A DNA stretch of 64,000 nucleotides from Oscillatoriales cyanobacterium (GCA_004292955.1 RDXX01000033.1:1-64000), one strand, 5' to 3'; positions 44,529 to 54,392 are shown, counted from the stretch's first letter. Made by a program: numbers and translations. Notes: generated from the sequence alone by a model not told the origin.

Positions 44529-45251
44529 ATGTCGGCATTTGTCTGCAATTTTGTGCAACATATCCACACATCGCTTTTAAAACTCCGTTTTGCAGGCGAG
44601 GGCAAGTCACTTCTACAAAGGCAAAGAATATACTTAAATACCGGATTGTATATCAGTTACCAGAAGTGCGATTCCCTGCGGTACAAGCTATGCATGGGTG
44701 CAGGATGTACCAACGCTTCCCAGGGCTTCACTTTAATTGAGTTGCTGGTTGTCATTTTTATTATTGGGATTTTATCTGCGATCGCCCTCCCTACCTTCTT
44801 CAGGTTAATCGGTAAAGCTAAAGAAAGTGAAGCCACACAATATATTAGCTATTTGAACAAACACCAAACGGCGCAATATTACGAAGCAACGGGATTTACC
44901 AACTCTTTCGGATCGCTTTCATTTTCCCAAGATCCAACAGCAACTTCTGCTGCTGCTATTTTGAAAGGTTTTGGCTTTTCTGTGCGAGAAAGCAAGAATT
45001 ATTTGTATGGTATCAAAGTTGCGACTCACAATGGCTATCCAATTGCAGCTCAAGTAGCTGTGTCTAAAAATTTAGGTGTGCGATCTTATTTTGGAATTAT
45101 CTACGCCCACGATAATAATATCTTAGTTCCGTGCGGCCCGGTTGCTGTTGATTTGAGTTTGGCTTCTCCGGTGCTTAAACAAGTACAGATGGTGACACAA
45201 TTTCTAGCCACTCCTGAGATTTATTGTCCTTATCCTAGTTTCATAAAATAG
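44529..45251 (+). CDS. Type IV pilin-like G/H-family protein
   Basis: Prepilin-type protein. The cleavage motif and helix ASQGFTLIELLVVIFIIG are followed by LSAIALPTFFRLIGKAKESE, the G/H-type domain with TAQYYEATGF, and a conserved Cys pair toward the end. The start at ATG 44529 has a GAGG 8 nt upstream but gives a 66-residue leader; ATG 44694 gives a normal 11-residue leader (MGAGCTNASQG) but lacks a clear ribosome site. It starts 42 bp after the CHAT gene on the same strand and is followed by a strong terminator, so it is the last gene of the cassette. It could be a minor pilin, a surface sensor or a protease target. Confidence 0.8.
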   Translation: MSAFVCNFVQHIHTSLLKLRFAGEGKSLLQRQRIYLNTGLYISYQKCDSLRYKLCMGAGCTNASQGFTLIELLVVIFIIGILSAIALPTFFRLIGKAKESEATQYISYLNKHQTAQYYEATGFTNSFGSLSFSQDPTATSAAAILKGFGFSVRESKNYLYGIKVATHNGYPIAAQVAVSKNLGVRSYFGIIYAHDNNILVPCGPVAVDLSLASPVLKQVQMVTQFLATPEIYCPYPSFIK

Positions 45252-45253
45252 TG

Positions 45254-45280
45254 CTACATTTAGTAAATGTAGTTTTTGTT
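45254..45280 (+). terminator. Intrinsic terminator of the sigma-CHAT-pilin cassette
   Basis: Perfect 8-bp stem CTACATTT / AAATGTAG with a 3-nt loop (45254-45272) followed by TTTTTGTT, 3 bp after the pilin-like stop. This marks the end of the transcription unit. Confidence 0.85.
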
Positions 45281-45533
45281 AGCTAGTACCCAAATATAAC
45301 TGGAGTTGAGACTAAGTCGTAGGTTGCGTCAGTCGGGGTTTTTTCGATTATCATCAAGTAGATGCAATAGATCTCTTGCAAAAATACAAAGCACCCCACC
45401 CCAACCCTCCCCTTGGTAAGGGGAGGGGGTAAGATTATTCTTGTTTCCCCCTCCGGGAGGGGGGACTTGCGGGGGGTAAATTTGACGAGAGCAAGAGTTC
45501 TAATCTGAGGCACCCTACTTTAATCAATCAAAC
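45281..45533. repeat. GTAGGGTGCGTC and G/C-run repeats
   Basis: Short dispersed repeats (AGGTTGCGTCAGTC near 45320, CCCCACCCCAACCCTCCCC/GGGGAGGGGG near 45394-45428). No gene is seen. Confidence 0.5.
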
Positions 45534-46412
45534 ATGAAAAATCTCGAACAATTAAGCGAAATTGCCCAGGCCGCCGCTTGGGGTGCCGCAGATATTTTAC
45601 AATCCTATTATCGCCCTGATGCTAATACTCCCAACCTGGACATTCAAGAACAAAAAGACGGCCCAGTTACCGCCGCTGATGTCGCTGTCAATTCTTACAT
45701 TCTCGATGAATTGCAGTCGGTTTTAGGGAATGCAGAATTTGGCTACCTGAGCGAAGAAACTTACAAATCTTATTTAGAAAGTTGTGGCAAAGTTCCTTTA
45801 CCTCAATCTTGGGTTTGGATTATTGACCCTTTGGATGGAACGCGCGATTTTATTGACAAGACTGGTGAATTTGCGGTTCATATTGCTTTAGCTTTCGAGG
45901 GAAAACCGATGTTAGCGGTTGTGGCTTGGCCGTCCAAGCAAAAGATTTATTATGCCATCCGCGATGCTGGTGCTTTTGGGGAAAGTCGCGGGGGTTGTGC
46001 GGTGAAATTGCAGGTTTCTGCGCGAAATATAGTGGCAGATTTATCTATAGTAACCAGTCGCAGTCACAGGGACGATCGGCTAAATCGACTATTGCACAAA
46101 TTTCCCTGCCAAAATCAACTGGCTGTGGGTAGCATCGGCTGCAAGATTGCGACGATTGTCGAACAAAAAGCTGATGTTTATATTGCTCTTTCGGGGAAGT
46201 CGGCGCCGAAGGATTGGGATTTGGCGGCGCCGGAATTGATTTTGACGGAGGCGGGCGGGCGATTTACTCGTTTTGATGGTTCTGCTTTGCAATATAACCG
46301 GGGAGATGTCAGTCAGTGGGGGGGGTTGTTGGCGAGTAACGGTTGCTGTCACGATGCTTTGTGCAGGGATGCTGAGGGGATTTTGGCTGAGATTGATTCG
46401 GGTTTGCGGTAA
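45534..46412 (+). CDS. cysQ: 3'(2'),5'-bisphosphate nucleotidase / inositol monophosphatase family
   Basis: Mg-dependent, lithium-sensitive phosphatase that removes PAP made during sulfate assimilation. The 292-residue protein shows GPVTAADVAVNSYI (motif with metal-binding Asp), YLSEET (metal Glu), WIIDPLDGTRDFIDKTGEFA (the DPLDGT signature, about 101-120), and the second signature WDLAAPELILTEAGG (about 222-236). It is the usual cyanobacterial CysQ length. Inositol monophosphatase is the alternative; the FIDKTGEFAVHIAL context favours CysQ. It stands alone after a repeat-filled gap. Confidence 0.9.
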   Translation: MKNLEQLSEIAQAAAWGAADILQSYYRPDANTPNLDIQEQKDGPVTAADVAVNSYILDELQSVLGNAEFGYLSEETYKSYLESCGKVPLPQSWVWIIDPLDGTRDFIDKTGEFAVHIALAFEGKPMLAVVAWPSKQKIYYAIRDAGAFGESRGGCAVKLQVSARNIVADLSIVTSRSHRDDRLNRLLHKFPCQNQLAVGSIGCKIATIVEQKADVYIALSGKSAPKDWDLAAPELILTEAGGRFTRFDGSALQYNRGDVSQWGGLLASNGCCHDALCRDAEGILAEIDSGLR

Positions 46413-46424
46413 TCAGGTTGGTTT

Positions 46425-46490
46425 GTAGTGAGGAATGGGAGTCCTCTGATTTTATGCGGACTGAAGTCCTCACTACGAACCTGTTTTTTC
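46425..46490. repeat. Hairpin of the GGACTGAAGTCC family
   Basis: GGTTTGTAGTGAGGA and its partner TCCTCACTACGAACC form an imperfect stem around a short centre, 13 bp after the cysQ stop. Same family as 25528-25598, 10828-10850 and 11974-11996. Confidence 0.75.
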
Positions 46491-46517
46491 ATTGCACCTC
46501 ACCTTACTTAGCCTAAT

Positions 46518-46739
46518 TTATGTATCAATTACCACGTTTAAATCCTCTGTACAATGGCACTTACATTTGAAAAATATTTGTGGTAAGCGCAACTCGCATT
46601 CATCGCAGTAATTGTACTTAAGTATTTTCTCGCTCTTTATCGGTAGTTTAATTAACCAGATCTTTTTAAAGAAAACTTTATATAGCTCGGATAAAAAAAC
46701 TGTTATGGTAGCTACAACAGATGAGAAATAACCGAATTT
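46518..46739 (-). other. Open frame with Cys-rich end, no usual start
   Basis: 74 stop-free codons on the minus strand of the 435-bp cysQ-RTX gap. It reads a hydrophobic stretch (YFSSVVATITVFLSELY) then KYNYCDECELRLPQIFFKCK and CHC near the end, giving a C-x2-C plus C-x-C-x-C pattern. No ATG, GTG or TTG start is usable at its head, so it may be a remnant or a frame-shifted small gene. I do not recognise a family. Confidence 0.3.
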
Positions 46740-46847
46740 TTACGCAGAAATCCCGTGTCTGTGTAAATCAAAATTGATAGACAGTTTCGCACGCAAGTTA
46801 CGAAACAGGGGAATTGTTGTCTTTTTTTAACCCCAAATAGGTGTATT

Positions 46848-49800
46848 ATGTCAAATTTAAATTTTCCAGTTTCTGTAAGGGCGATCGCCTTTATCGACAC
46901 AAGAGTACAAGATTATCAAAGTTTGGTGGCTGGGGTAACACCGGGTACGGAAGTTGTGGTGTTAGATGGGAACGAGGATGCGATCGCACAAATTACTCAA
47001 ATCTTAGCCCTTCGTACCAATATTGACAGCATTCACATCGTTTCTCACGGTGCTCCGGGTAGCCTGCAAGTGGGCGATGGTAGCTTGAATGCAGATAATT
47101 TGGAAGCTTATTCGGAACAATTGCAGCAGTGGCGGAGTGCTTTTACAGACAGTGCGGATATTCTGATTTACGGTTGCAATGTGGCATCTGGGCCTCGCGT
47201 TTGTCCGAAAGTCCGCCGGGGATTTAAATCCCCGTCTCATAGCGAAAGTCGGTTGAAACCGACTGGGAATAATTCATTTATTCAGTCATCTTTAGATGAC
47301 TTGCGCTATGAGACGGGGAATTCATTCCCCGGCGGTACCGGGGAACAAGCGAGAGATTTAGATGTAGATTTAGAAATAGATGGTTTCGCATTCATCCAGC
47401 GCATCGCCCAACTCACAAATACCAATGTTGCAGCTTCCAAAAACCTCACGGGAAGCGCGGCAAAAGGCGGCGACTGGGAACTCGAAGCAACAACCGGAGA
47501 AATTAACACACCGCTGGTATTTCGGGAAGATGCGATCGCAAATTACAGTCATATCCTATCCAGTTTTGGTAATGCGACTAATTTTCCAATGACATCAGAT
47601 CCGTTTGTTCCTTCAGTAGATTATAACGGTGACGGTATCTTCGACTTAGTAGTAGGTGGCGGAGTTTTCTTAGCCAATGGAAATGGCAGTTTTAAACAGC
47701 CCATCAGCTTTAGCGGAGGCCCGTCAAGACTTGGCAACTTTAATGCCGACACAATATTAGACTTAGCAACAGCAAATCCAGTCTTTTCTGGCACTGTCTC
47801 AATTAGGCAGGGAAACGGCACTGGTGGCTTTGGTGCGCCCATAAACTCAAATGTAGGGAACACTCCCCTATCTATTGCTATTGGTAACTTTAATGCCGAC
47901 ACCTTCCCCGATTTGGCTGTGGTAAATGGTAACCCTCAAGGTGGTGGAAGCGTCTCAATTTTGTTAGGGAATGGCACTGGTGGCTTTGCCCCTGCCACCA
48001 GCTTCGGTGTCGGAGGAATTCCCGCTTCAGTTGCTGTGGGAAACTTTAACGCCGATAACTTTCTTGACTTAGCAGTCGGGAACAGTCTTTCTAATAATGT
48101 CTCAATTCTCTTAGGAAATGGCACTGGCGGTTTTAGTAGCGCCACTAACTTTAGTACGGGGCAATTTCCCAATTCCATTATTGTGGCCGACTTTAACGTA
48201 GATGGCAACCTCGATATAGCAACAGCCAACAACGGTTCTAACAACGTCTCAATTCTCTTAGGGAATGGCACTGGAGGTTTTAGTACCACCACTAATTTCA
48301 CAGCCGGAACAAAGTCCAATTCCGTCACAGCGGCAGATTTAAACGGCGACGGCAAACTCGATTTAGCCGTATCGAACTCTGGCGCTACCAACCTATCAAT
48401 TTTACTGGGAAATGGCACTGGAGGATTTAGTTCGCCGATCGACTTTGCATTGATAGGGCAAAACCCTGGGAGGGTAACAGTAAACGATTTTAACAACGAT
48501 TCCCTACCCGACTTGGCAGTAATGGTAACAAACGGAGGTTCTAACAATGTTTCAATCCTGCTAAATACACCAAACACAGTTAATTTCGGTGCGGCAACCT
48601 ACAGCGGTACAGAAGGAACAACAGACACAGTAGTAAATATTCCCGTTACCCTCAGTGGCGGCACTCCCTTGAGTGATGTAGTTGTACCAATTGCAATTAA
48701 CCCCAGCAGCACAGCCACCCAAAATTCTGACTACACTATTGCCCCTACCTCGATTACATTCCCCGCAGGTGCAACAGGTGCGGCACTCACCAAGAATATT
48801 GCACTTACGATCAAACCCGACAACATCGCAGAAAACGCCGAAACCGCAATTCTCAACTTTGGCACAATTACCGGAGGCGTTGCGGGTACAACCAAACAAA
48901 CCACACTAACTATTGCAGCTAACGGTACTGTTTCCTATGCGGTTGCTGCGGGTATTGCGAGCATTCCCGAAGGCGATAGCGGCACAAAACCTCTGACTTT
49001 CACTGTGACTCGCAGCGGTAGCACTGGCGGGGCAAGTAGCGTCAATTATACGATCGCCGGAACTGCTACCAACGTCAGCGACTACAACAATATCGGTGGC
49101 ACTTCTGCTCCAACGGGTATCGCAGGCACGATTAATTTTACAGCCGGTGAAACATCAAAAACGATTACTCTCGATGTGTTAGGCGACACCATCGTTGAAC
49201 CCGACGAAACAATTATCGTCACCCTATCAAATCCCGCCGGCGCGGGCGTAACACCAACAATTACGACTGCTACCGCCACCACAACGATCGCCAATGATGA
49301 CAAAGTTGGCGTTACTGTTAATCCAATTACCGGATTAACTACGACTGAACTCGGCGGTAAAGCTACTTTCACAGTCAAACTCAATTCTCAACCGAGTGCT
49401 AACGTTACTTTCGGCTTAAGCAGTTCCAATGTTGCCGAAGGAACTGTTTCGACTAATAGCTTAACTTTCACTCCCGCCAACTACAATCAACCGCAAACAG
49501 TAACGGTGACTGGCGTTGACGATTTGGTAGCTGATGGAAATGTAGTTTACAAAATTATCACGGCGGCGGCTGTCAGCACCGATCTTAATTACAACAATCT
49601 CAAGCCTGATGATGTCACCGTCACCAACAGTGACAATGAAACTCCGGGAATTACGGTGAATCCGACGGCGGGATTAACTACGGGCGAAGATGGCAGCAAG
49701 GCTAACTTTTCGGTGGTGCTGAATACTAAACCAACGGCTAATGTAATTATTGGTTTGAACAGTTCTAATGTGGCAGAGGGAAGTGTTTCGACTAATAGTT

Positions 49801-52800
49801 TAACTTTCACTCCGGCTAACTGGGATACAGCGCAACCGGTGACAGTAACTGGGGTAGACGATAGTATTGTTGACGGCGATATTGACTACAAAGTTATCAC
49901 GGCGGCTACTGTTAGTACAGATCCGAATTACAGCAACAAAGATGTATCGGATGTTGGTATTACCAATAAGGACAATGATACGGCTGGTGTTTCTATTAGT
50001 GTTGCCGAAACAACTGCTACAGAAGGCGGGGCTAATGGCAGTTACACTGCGGTGCTGAAATCGCAGCCGATCGCCCCTGTCACTCTCACTCTCACCACAG
50101 GTAGTCAGATTGAGCCGATCGCGCCTATCACTTTCACATCCGTTAATTGGAATGTATCTCAACCAGTTACGGTGAAAGCTGTTGATGATGCGATCGTGGA
50201 AGGGGCGCACAGCGGGAATATCACTCACAGTGTGACTAGCGGTGATGTTAAGTATAACGGGATTGTGGTTGGTGGGGTGGTTGTGGCGATTACGGATAAC
50301 GACATTGCACCAAAGCCACCAGTAGTCGTCGATCCGATAGTCGTCGTCGAGCCAAAGCCACCAGTAGTCGTCGATCCAGTAGTCGTCGTCGAGCCAAAGC
50401 CACCAGTAGTCGTCGATCCAGTAGTCGTCGTCGAGCCAAAGCCACCAGTAGTCGTCGATCCAGTAGTCGTGGTCGATCCAGTAGTCGTCAATCCGCCAGT
50501 CACTACAGGAACAGGTGGCACAAACAGACCGATCGTCATACCGAGATCTAATGAAACTATCTTGGGATTACCGATAACTGGCGATCGACCTTTGGGTATT
50601 CCCACGGTAAGTTTTTCCCAAGCTACTTACAAAGTCAATGAAAGTTTCACAGGAATTGTTCAGGCACAAATTACTCTCACTCGCACTGGAACTCTAGGGG
50701 ATCTAAACAGCAGTTCCACGGTGTTCTTAGAACCTCCTACAGGTTCAGCGACTTTCAGAACAGATTGGAACTTTTCCCCCATCCCCAATGCCCCTCCTTT
50801 TCTCATCTTTAACCCAGGCGAAAATAGCAAAACTTTCACAATTGACATCTTACCGGATGGTATAGCTGAGGGAACAGAAGAAATCGCGTTTCGGATCGCT
50901 AATAATGCTTTTAATGCCAGTATTGGTACTCAAAGCTCTGCCACAGTGCAAATTTCGGATGCTGCAATTTTCACCGACACGAACGTTCCGATATCTCCTA
51001 AGCGCTTGAATTCAGCTATCTGGGGAGACTACAACAATGACGGCAAACTGGATATCCTCGGAAACAACCAAATCTACAAAAACACCGAACTCCTCGATAA
51101 CAACAATCAAAGGTCTAGCGAATATGGCTTTAGCGAAAGTAATCGAATAGACTTGTCAGGTGATTTCTCAGCATGGGGAGATTACAACAATGATGGGCGC
51201 CTGGATTTCTCGGTCGGCCAGAATCGTGGCAGCAACAATGAAAGCAGAGACATCTACAGCAACAACTTTGCCAAGAGAGCAACGCTACCTGATGTTTACG
51301 GGTTCCGTTCCTACGTGACTTCGGCAGATTATAACAATGATGGTCGTCTGGATATCTTGCAAACAGCCAACGATAGTTGGCGGGATGATAATAACAAGCT
51401 CTATCGCAACTCCGGCTCTGTCAACGGTCAAGACAACTTTAGCTTTGAGCAACAGAGCACGACTGGACTACCATCCAGTAGAGGTTTCGCTGCTTGGGGC
51501 GACTATGACAACGACGGTAAACTTGATGTTCTGCTCAATGTGCCGGATTCCAGCGGCAGAACAACTGCCAAACTCTACCGCAACTCGGGCAATTCCAATT
51601 CCGTTTTTAATGGTTTTTTTAATGGTTTTACAGACACTGGCGTAATATTTCCTGGTTTTAGTAACGTTGATCAAATCGCTTGGGGAGACTACGACAATGA
51701 TGGCAAACTGGATATCCTAGTCAGTGGTTCCGATAGTTCATTCCAGCAATCGCAGTCCATCACCAAAGTCTTCCGCAACGCAACCAGTACCAGGGAGCCA
51801 AACAGATTTGATGACATAGGTGTAAAAATACCTGGTCGGGTTAATTCTCTATCTCAAAATCCTTGGGGAGACTACGACAATGACGGCAAACTGGATATCC
51901 TAGTCAATGTCAGTGTTTTGACTCAGCTAGATGCGGGAAGTTCACAAAAAGTAGTCACCAAAGTCTATCGCAACAACACAGGCAGACCTTTTAACCCAAA
52001 TGACCCAAATGGCTTTATTGACCCAAATAGCTTTACTGGTCAAAATAGCTTTATCGACAGTGGCGTAGAAATCGGCAGTGTCGTATCGCCTCCTGGTGGT
52101 CAAGCTTATTCCAATGCAGCTTGGGGAGACTACGACAAGGATGGAAAATTGGATATCCTGGTCGCTAGTAATTCAATAAAGGAACTCAACAACCCAGCAG
52201 GAGATGTCTTCTCTACCAAAATCTTCCGCAACAACACTCCTAAAGCGAACACTCCTCCCACCGCACCCACAGGGCTGACGGCTGCAGCTTCGGGCCCAGA
52301 AGTTACCTTCAACTGGAATAAAGCGAGTGATGCTCAAACTCCTCCTAATGGTTTAAGCTACAACCTTCGAGTTGGCACTAAGCAAGGGGGCGCAGAGATT
52401 CTTTCCCCGATGTCTTTGAACGATGGAACTCGGCAACTCGTGGGGTTGGGGAATGTCAATCAAAACACCCGATGGCAACTCAAAAACTTGCCCCGAGGGA
52501 AATATTTCTGGAGCGTGCAAGCAATTGACACAGCTTGGGCCGGTTCGCCTTTTGCCAAAGAAGGCAGTTTTACGATCGACAACCGCCCGCCAGAAGAGAA
52601 GATTCGTTTAAGTGGCAGGTACACTGAGCTTAACCAACCCATCAAAGATGTATACATTGACCCTGATACCAATCTCTATGGCGACCAGATTTCCTACCAG
52701 TTAACTCTACCTGATGGCAGTCCTTTATCTAATAGTGATCCAAACACTAATTGGCTAGGAATTGAATCCAGACCCTGGGAAAACACCATCATATTTACCG

Positions 52801-54389
52801 GCACCCCTCCAAGTGATGGGAAACCCTTCGAGGTGAAGTTAATAGCTACAGACTCTTACGGTGCCAGTAGCGAACAGACTTTCAAGGTGACAACAAAAGA
52901 CGGTCGCTGGGTTATTGACGGCTACATCTCCGGCGCAACTGTCTTCCTAGATGCCAACAAAAACGGCATCAAAGACACCAACGAACCATCCACAATTACC
53001 GATACAGGCGGCAAATTCGATCTCAACATCCCCTTCGAGATATTCGACACGAACAAAAACGGAGAAATCGACCCATCAGAAGGCAATTTAGTTGCGATCG
53101 GAGGCACTGACACCGCCACCGGATTACCCCTAGAAACACCAGTCACCGCACCACCAGATTCCACAGTTGTCACACTCCTAACTAGCTTAGTCGCCGACTT
53201 AATCGACAAGGGAATTGCACCCGAAGCCGCCCAATCTTTAGTCAAAGCCGCCCTTTCCCTCCCCGCTGAAGTTGACCTGACTAGCTTAGATCCAATCCTA
53301 GCTACCAACAACAACCAGCCTGGGGGAGTCCAAGTCTTAGCAGCAATGGTGAAAGTCCAAAACACCATCACTCAAACTGCCGCTTTGATTGACGGTGCAT
53401 CCAGTGCAGCTACTAAGGATCTTGTCAAAGCTGTTGTGGGTTCAATGGGCGATAAAATTCAAGGCGGTGCTATCTTAAACCTCAGCAATCCAGCCGCCTT
53501 AGAACCAATAATTCTGCAATCCGCTGCTAAAATCCAGCAGATTGACCCCAGTTTCAACATTCAAAAAGTCACCTCTATTACCTCGCAAGCTGCGACAGTA
53601 ATGGCAACAGCAAATCAGCGCATTGATGCCGCCGTCACCAACCCAACAGCAACATCAATTCCCCAAGCCGTTGCCCGCGTCCAACAAGTATCCTTGGGCG
53701 CAACTACTCAAGACTTCAAAGCAGTTGGTGCCGGAAGCAAGCCAATTTCCCAGTTAGTTACTGACAATACTGGTGCTGCTTTAGATAGCAAAATTCAAGC
53801 AGTAACATTGCCTGCTGGGATTGCAACTCCTATAGTCACCGGCGACGCCGATTTGGGCAGCAATTCTGGTCAAATCAACGGCACAAATGGCGATGACATC
53901 CTCACTGGCACCACCGGAAATGATGTAATCAACGGCCGACAAGGCAACGATCTCCTAGACGGTGGCCTTGGGGATGACACTCTTTACGGAGGCAAAGGTA
54001 GCGATACTTTGCTGGGTGCTAGCGGTAATGATGTCTTGTTTGGCGGCCGCGGTGCTGATATCTTAAACGGCGATGATGGTAATGATATCTTGTTTGGCGG
54101 CAAGGGAGATGATTTGCTGACGGGCGGCTTAGGAAATGATACTTTGACTGGAGGAAAGGGAGTCGATAAATTCCTAATCTCCACCAATTCTGGGACTGAT
54201 ACTATTACCGATTTTGAATTTGGTAAAGACTTCTTAGTATTGGGTAACGGGCTGACTTTCTCGCAATTGGCGATCAGTCAAGATAGCGGTTTAACATTAA
54301 TTCGGTTTGCCCAAACTGGAGAGATTTTGGCTTCTATCAGCGGAGTTTCTCCTGGGAGTATTGCCGCAGGGAGTTTCGGATTGATTTAA
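46848..54389 (+). CDS. Giant DUF4347/FG-GAP/Calx-beta/RTX exoprotein
   Basis: 2513 residues. DUF4347 (about 8-180, DSIHIVSHGAPGSLQVG, ILIYGCNVASG) with a repeat insert at about 116-175; FG-GAP/VCBS units (about 230-570, LLGNGTGGF copies); Calx-beta units (about 580-1130); a Pro/Val linker of 14-residue KPPVVVDPVVVVEP repeats (about 1155-1218); a further Calx-beta; a second FG-GAP set (about 1385-1800, WGDYDNDGKLDIL copies); cadherin/SdrD-like domain; a helical region; and C-terminal RTX nonapeptides GGxGxDxLx (about 2345-2455) that bind calcium. It lacks an N-terminal signal, as in type I secretion substrates. Probably a surface adhesin or S-layer-like protein. No secretion genes are nearby. 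Confidence 0.92.
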   Translation: MSNLNFPVSVRAIAFIDTRVQDYQSLVAGVTPGTEVVVLDGNEDAIAQITQILALRTNIDSIHIVSHGAPGSLQVGDGSLNADNLEAYSEQLQQWRSAFTDSADILIYGCNVASGPRVCPKVRRGFKSPSHSESRLKPTGNNSFIQSSLDDLRYETGNSFPGGTGEQARDLDVDLEIDGFAFIQRIAQLTNTNVAASKNLTGSAAKGGDWELEATTGEINTPLVFREDAIANYSHILSSFGNATNFPMTSDPFVPSVDYNGDGIFDLVVGGGVFLANGNGSFKQPISFSGGPSRLGNFNADTILDLATANPVFSGTVSIRQGNGTGGFGAPINSNVGNTPLSIAIGNFNADTFPDLAVVNGNPQGGGSVSILLGNGTGGFAPATSFGVGGIPASVAVGNFNADNFLDLAVGNSLSNNVSILLGNGTGGFSSATNFSTGQFPNSIIVADFNVDGNLDIATANNGSNNVSILLGNGTGGFSTTTNFTAGTKSNSVTAADLNGDGKLDLAVSNSGATNLSILLGNGTGGFSSPIDFALIGQNPGRVTVNDFNNDSLPDLAVMVTNGGSNNVSILLNTPNTVNFGAATYSGTEGTTDTVVNIPVTLSGGTPLSDVVVPIAINPSSTATQNSDYTIAPTSITFPAGATGAALTKNIALTIKPDNIAENAETAILNFGTITGGVAGTTKQTTLTIAANGTVSYAVAAGIASIPEGDSGTKPLTFTVTRSGSTGGASSVNYTIAGTATNVSDYNNIGGTSAPTGIAGTINFTAGETSKTITLDVLGDTIVEPDETIIVTLSNPAGAGVTPTITTATATTTIANDDKVGVTVNPITGLTTTELGGKATFTVKLNSQPSANVTFGLSSSNVAEGTVSTNSLTFTPANYNQPQTVTVTGVDDLVADGNVVYKIITAAAVSTDLNYNNLKPDDVTVTNSDNETPGITVNPTAGLTTGEDGSKANFSVVLNTKPTANVIIGLNSSNVAEGSVSTNSLTFTPANWDTAQPVTVTGVDDSIVDGDIDYKVITAATVSTDPNYSNKDVSDVGITNKDNDTAGVSISVAETTATEGGANGSYTAVLKSQPIAPVTLTLTTGSQIEPIAPITFTSVNWNVSQPVTVKAVDDAIVEGAHSGNITHSVTSGDVKYNGIVVGGVVVAITDNDIAPKPPVVVDPIVVVEPKPPVVVDPVVVVEPKPPVVVDPVVVVEPKPPVVVDPVVVVDPVVVNPPVTTGTGGTNRPIVIPRSNETILGLPITGDRPLGIPTVSFSQATYKVNESFTGIVQAQITLTRTGTLGDLNSSSTVFLEPPTGSATFRTDWNFSPIPNAPPFLIFNPGENSKTFTIDILPDGIAEGTEEIAFRIANNAFNASIGTQSSATVQISDAAIFTDTNVPISPKRLNSAIWGDYNNDGKLDILGNNQIYKNTELLDNNNQRSSEYGFSESNRIDLSGDFSAWGDYNNDGRLDFSVGQNRGSNNESRDIYSNNFAKRATLPDVYGFRSYVTSADYNNDGRLDILQTANDSWRDDNNKLYRNSGSVNGQDNFSFEQQSTTGLPSSRGFAAWGDYDNDGKLDVLLNVPDSSGRTTAKLYRNSGNSNSVFNGFFNGFTDTGVIFPGFSNVDQIAWGDYDNDGKLDILVSGSDSSFQQSQSITKVFRNATSTREPNRFDDIGVKIPGRVNSLSQNPWGDYDNDGKLDILVNVSVLTQLDAGSSQKVVTKVYRNNTGRPFNPNDPNGFIDPNSFTGQNSFIDSGVEIGSVVSPPGGQAYSNAAWGDYDKDGKLDILVASNSIKELNNPAGDVFSTKIFRNNTPKANTPPTAPTGLTAAASGPEVTFNWNKASDAQTPPNGLSYNLRVGTKQGGAEILSPMSLNDGTRQLVGLGNVNQNTRWQLKNLPRGKYFWSVQAIDTAWAGSPFAKEGSFTIDNRPPEEKIRLSGRYTELNQPIKDVYIDPDTNLYGDQISYQLTLPDGSPLSNSDPNTNWLGIESRPWENTIIFTGTPPSDGKPFEVKLIATDSYGASSEQTFKVTTKDGRWVIDGYISGATVFLDANKNGIKDTNEPSTITDTGGKFDLNIPFEIFDTNKNGEIDPSEGNLVAIGGTDTATGLPLETPVTAPPDSTVVTLLTSLVADLIDKGIAPEAAQSLVKAALSLPAEVDLTSLDPILATNNNQPGGVQVLAAMVKVQNTITQTAALIDGASSAATKDLVKAVVGSMGDKIQGGAILNLSNPAALEPIILQSAAKIQQIDPSFNIQKVTSITSQAATVMATANQRIDAAVTNPTATSIPQAVARVQQVSLGATTQDFKAVGAGSKPISQLVTDNTGAALDSKIQAVTLPAGIATPIVTGDADLGSNSGQINGTNGDDILTGTTGNDVINGRQGNDLLDGGLGDDTLYGGKGSDTLLGASGNDVLFGGRGADILNGDDGNDILFGGKGDDLLTGGLGNDTLTGGKGVDKFLISTNSGTDTITDFEFGKDFLVLGNGLTFSQLAISQDSGLTLIRFAQTGEILASISGVSPGSIAAGSFGLI
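47213..47335. repeat. Branched palindromic element inserted in the RTX gene
   Basis: Arms of 32 bp (47213-47244 and 47304-47335) are near-perfect reverse complements with core CCCCGTCTCATAGCG. Between them are two small hairpins, AGTCGGTT/AACCGACT (47246-47263) and TCATCTTTAGATGA (47286-47299), so the single strand folds as a three-arm cloverleaf. It is translated in frame. Confidence 0.85.
50313..50495. repeat. 42-bp in-frame tandem repeat, Pro/Val linker
   Basis: About four copies of a 42-bp unit (from CCAAAGCCACCAGTAGTCG) encode PKPPVVVDPVVVVE. The period is a multiple of three, so copy number can change without shifting the frame. Confidence 0.9.
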
Positions 54390-54392
54390 CAA

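Noticed and set aside
50313-50495. 42-bp repeats as a CRISPR-like array
   Set aside because: Contiguous, in-frame coding repeats of a Pro/Val linker with no spacers.
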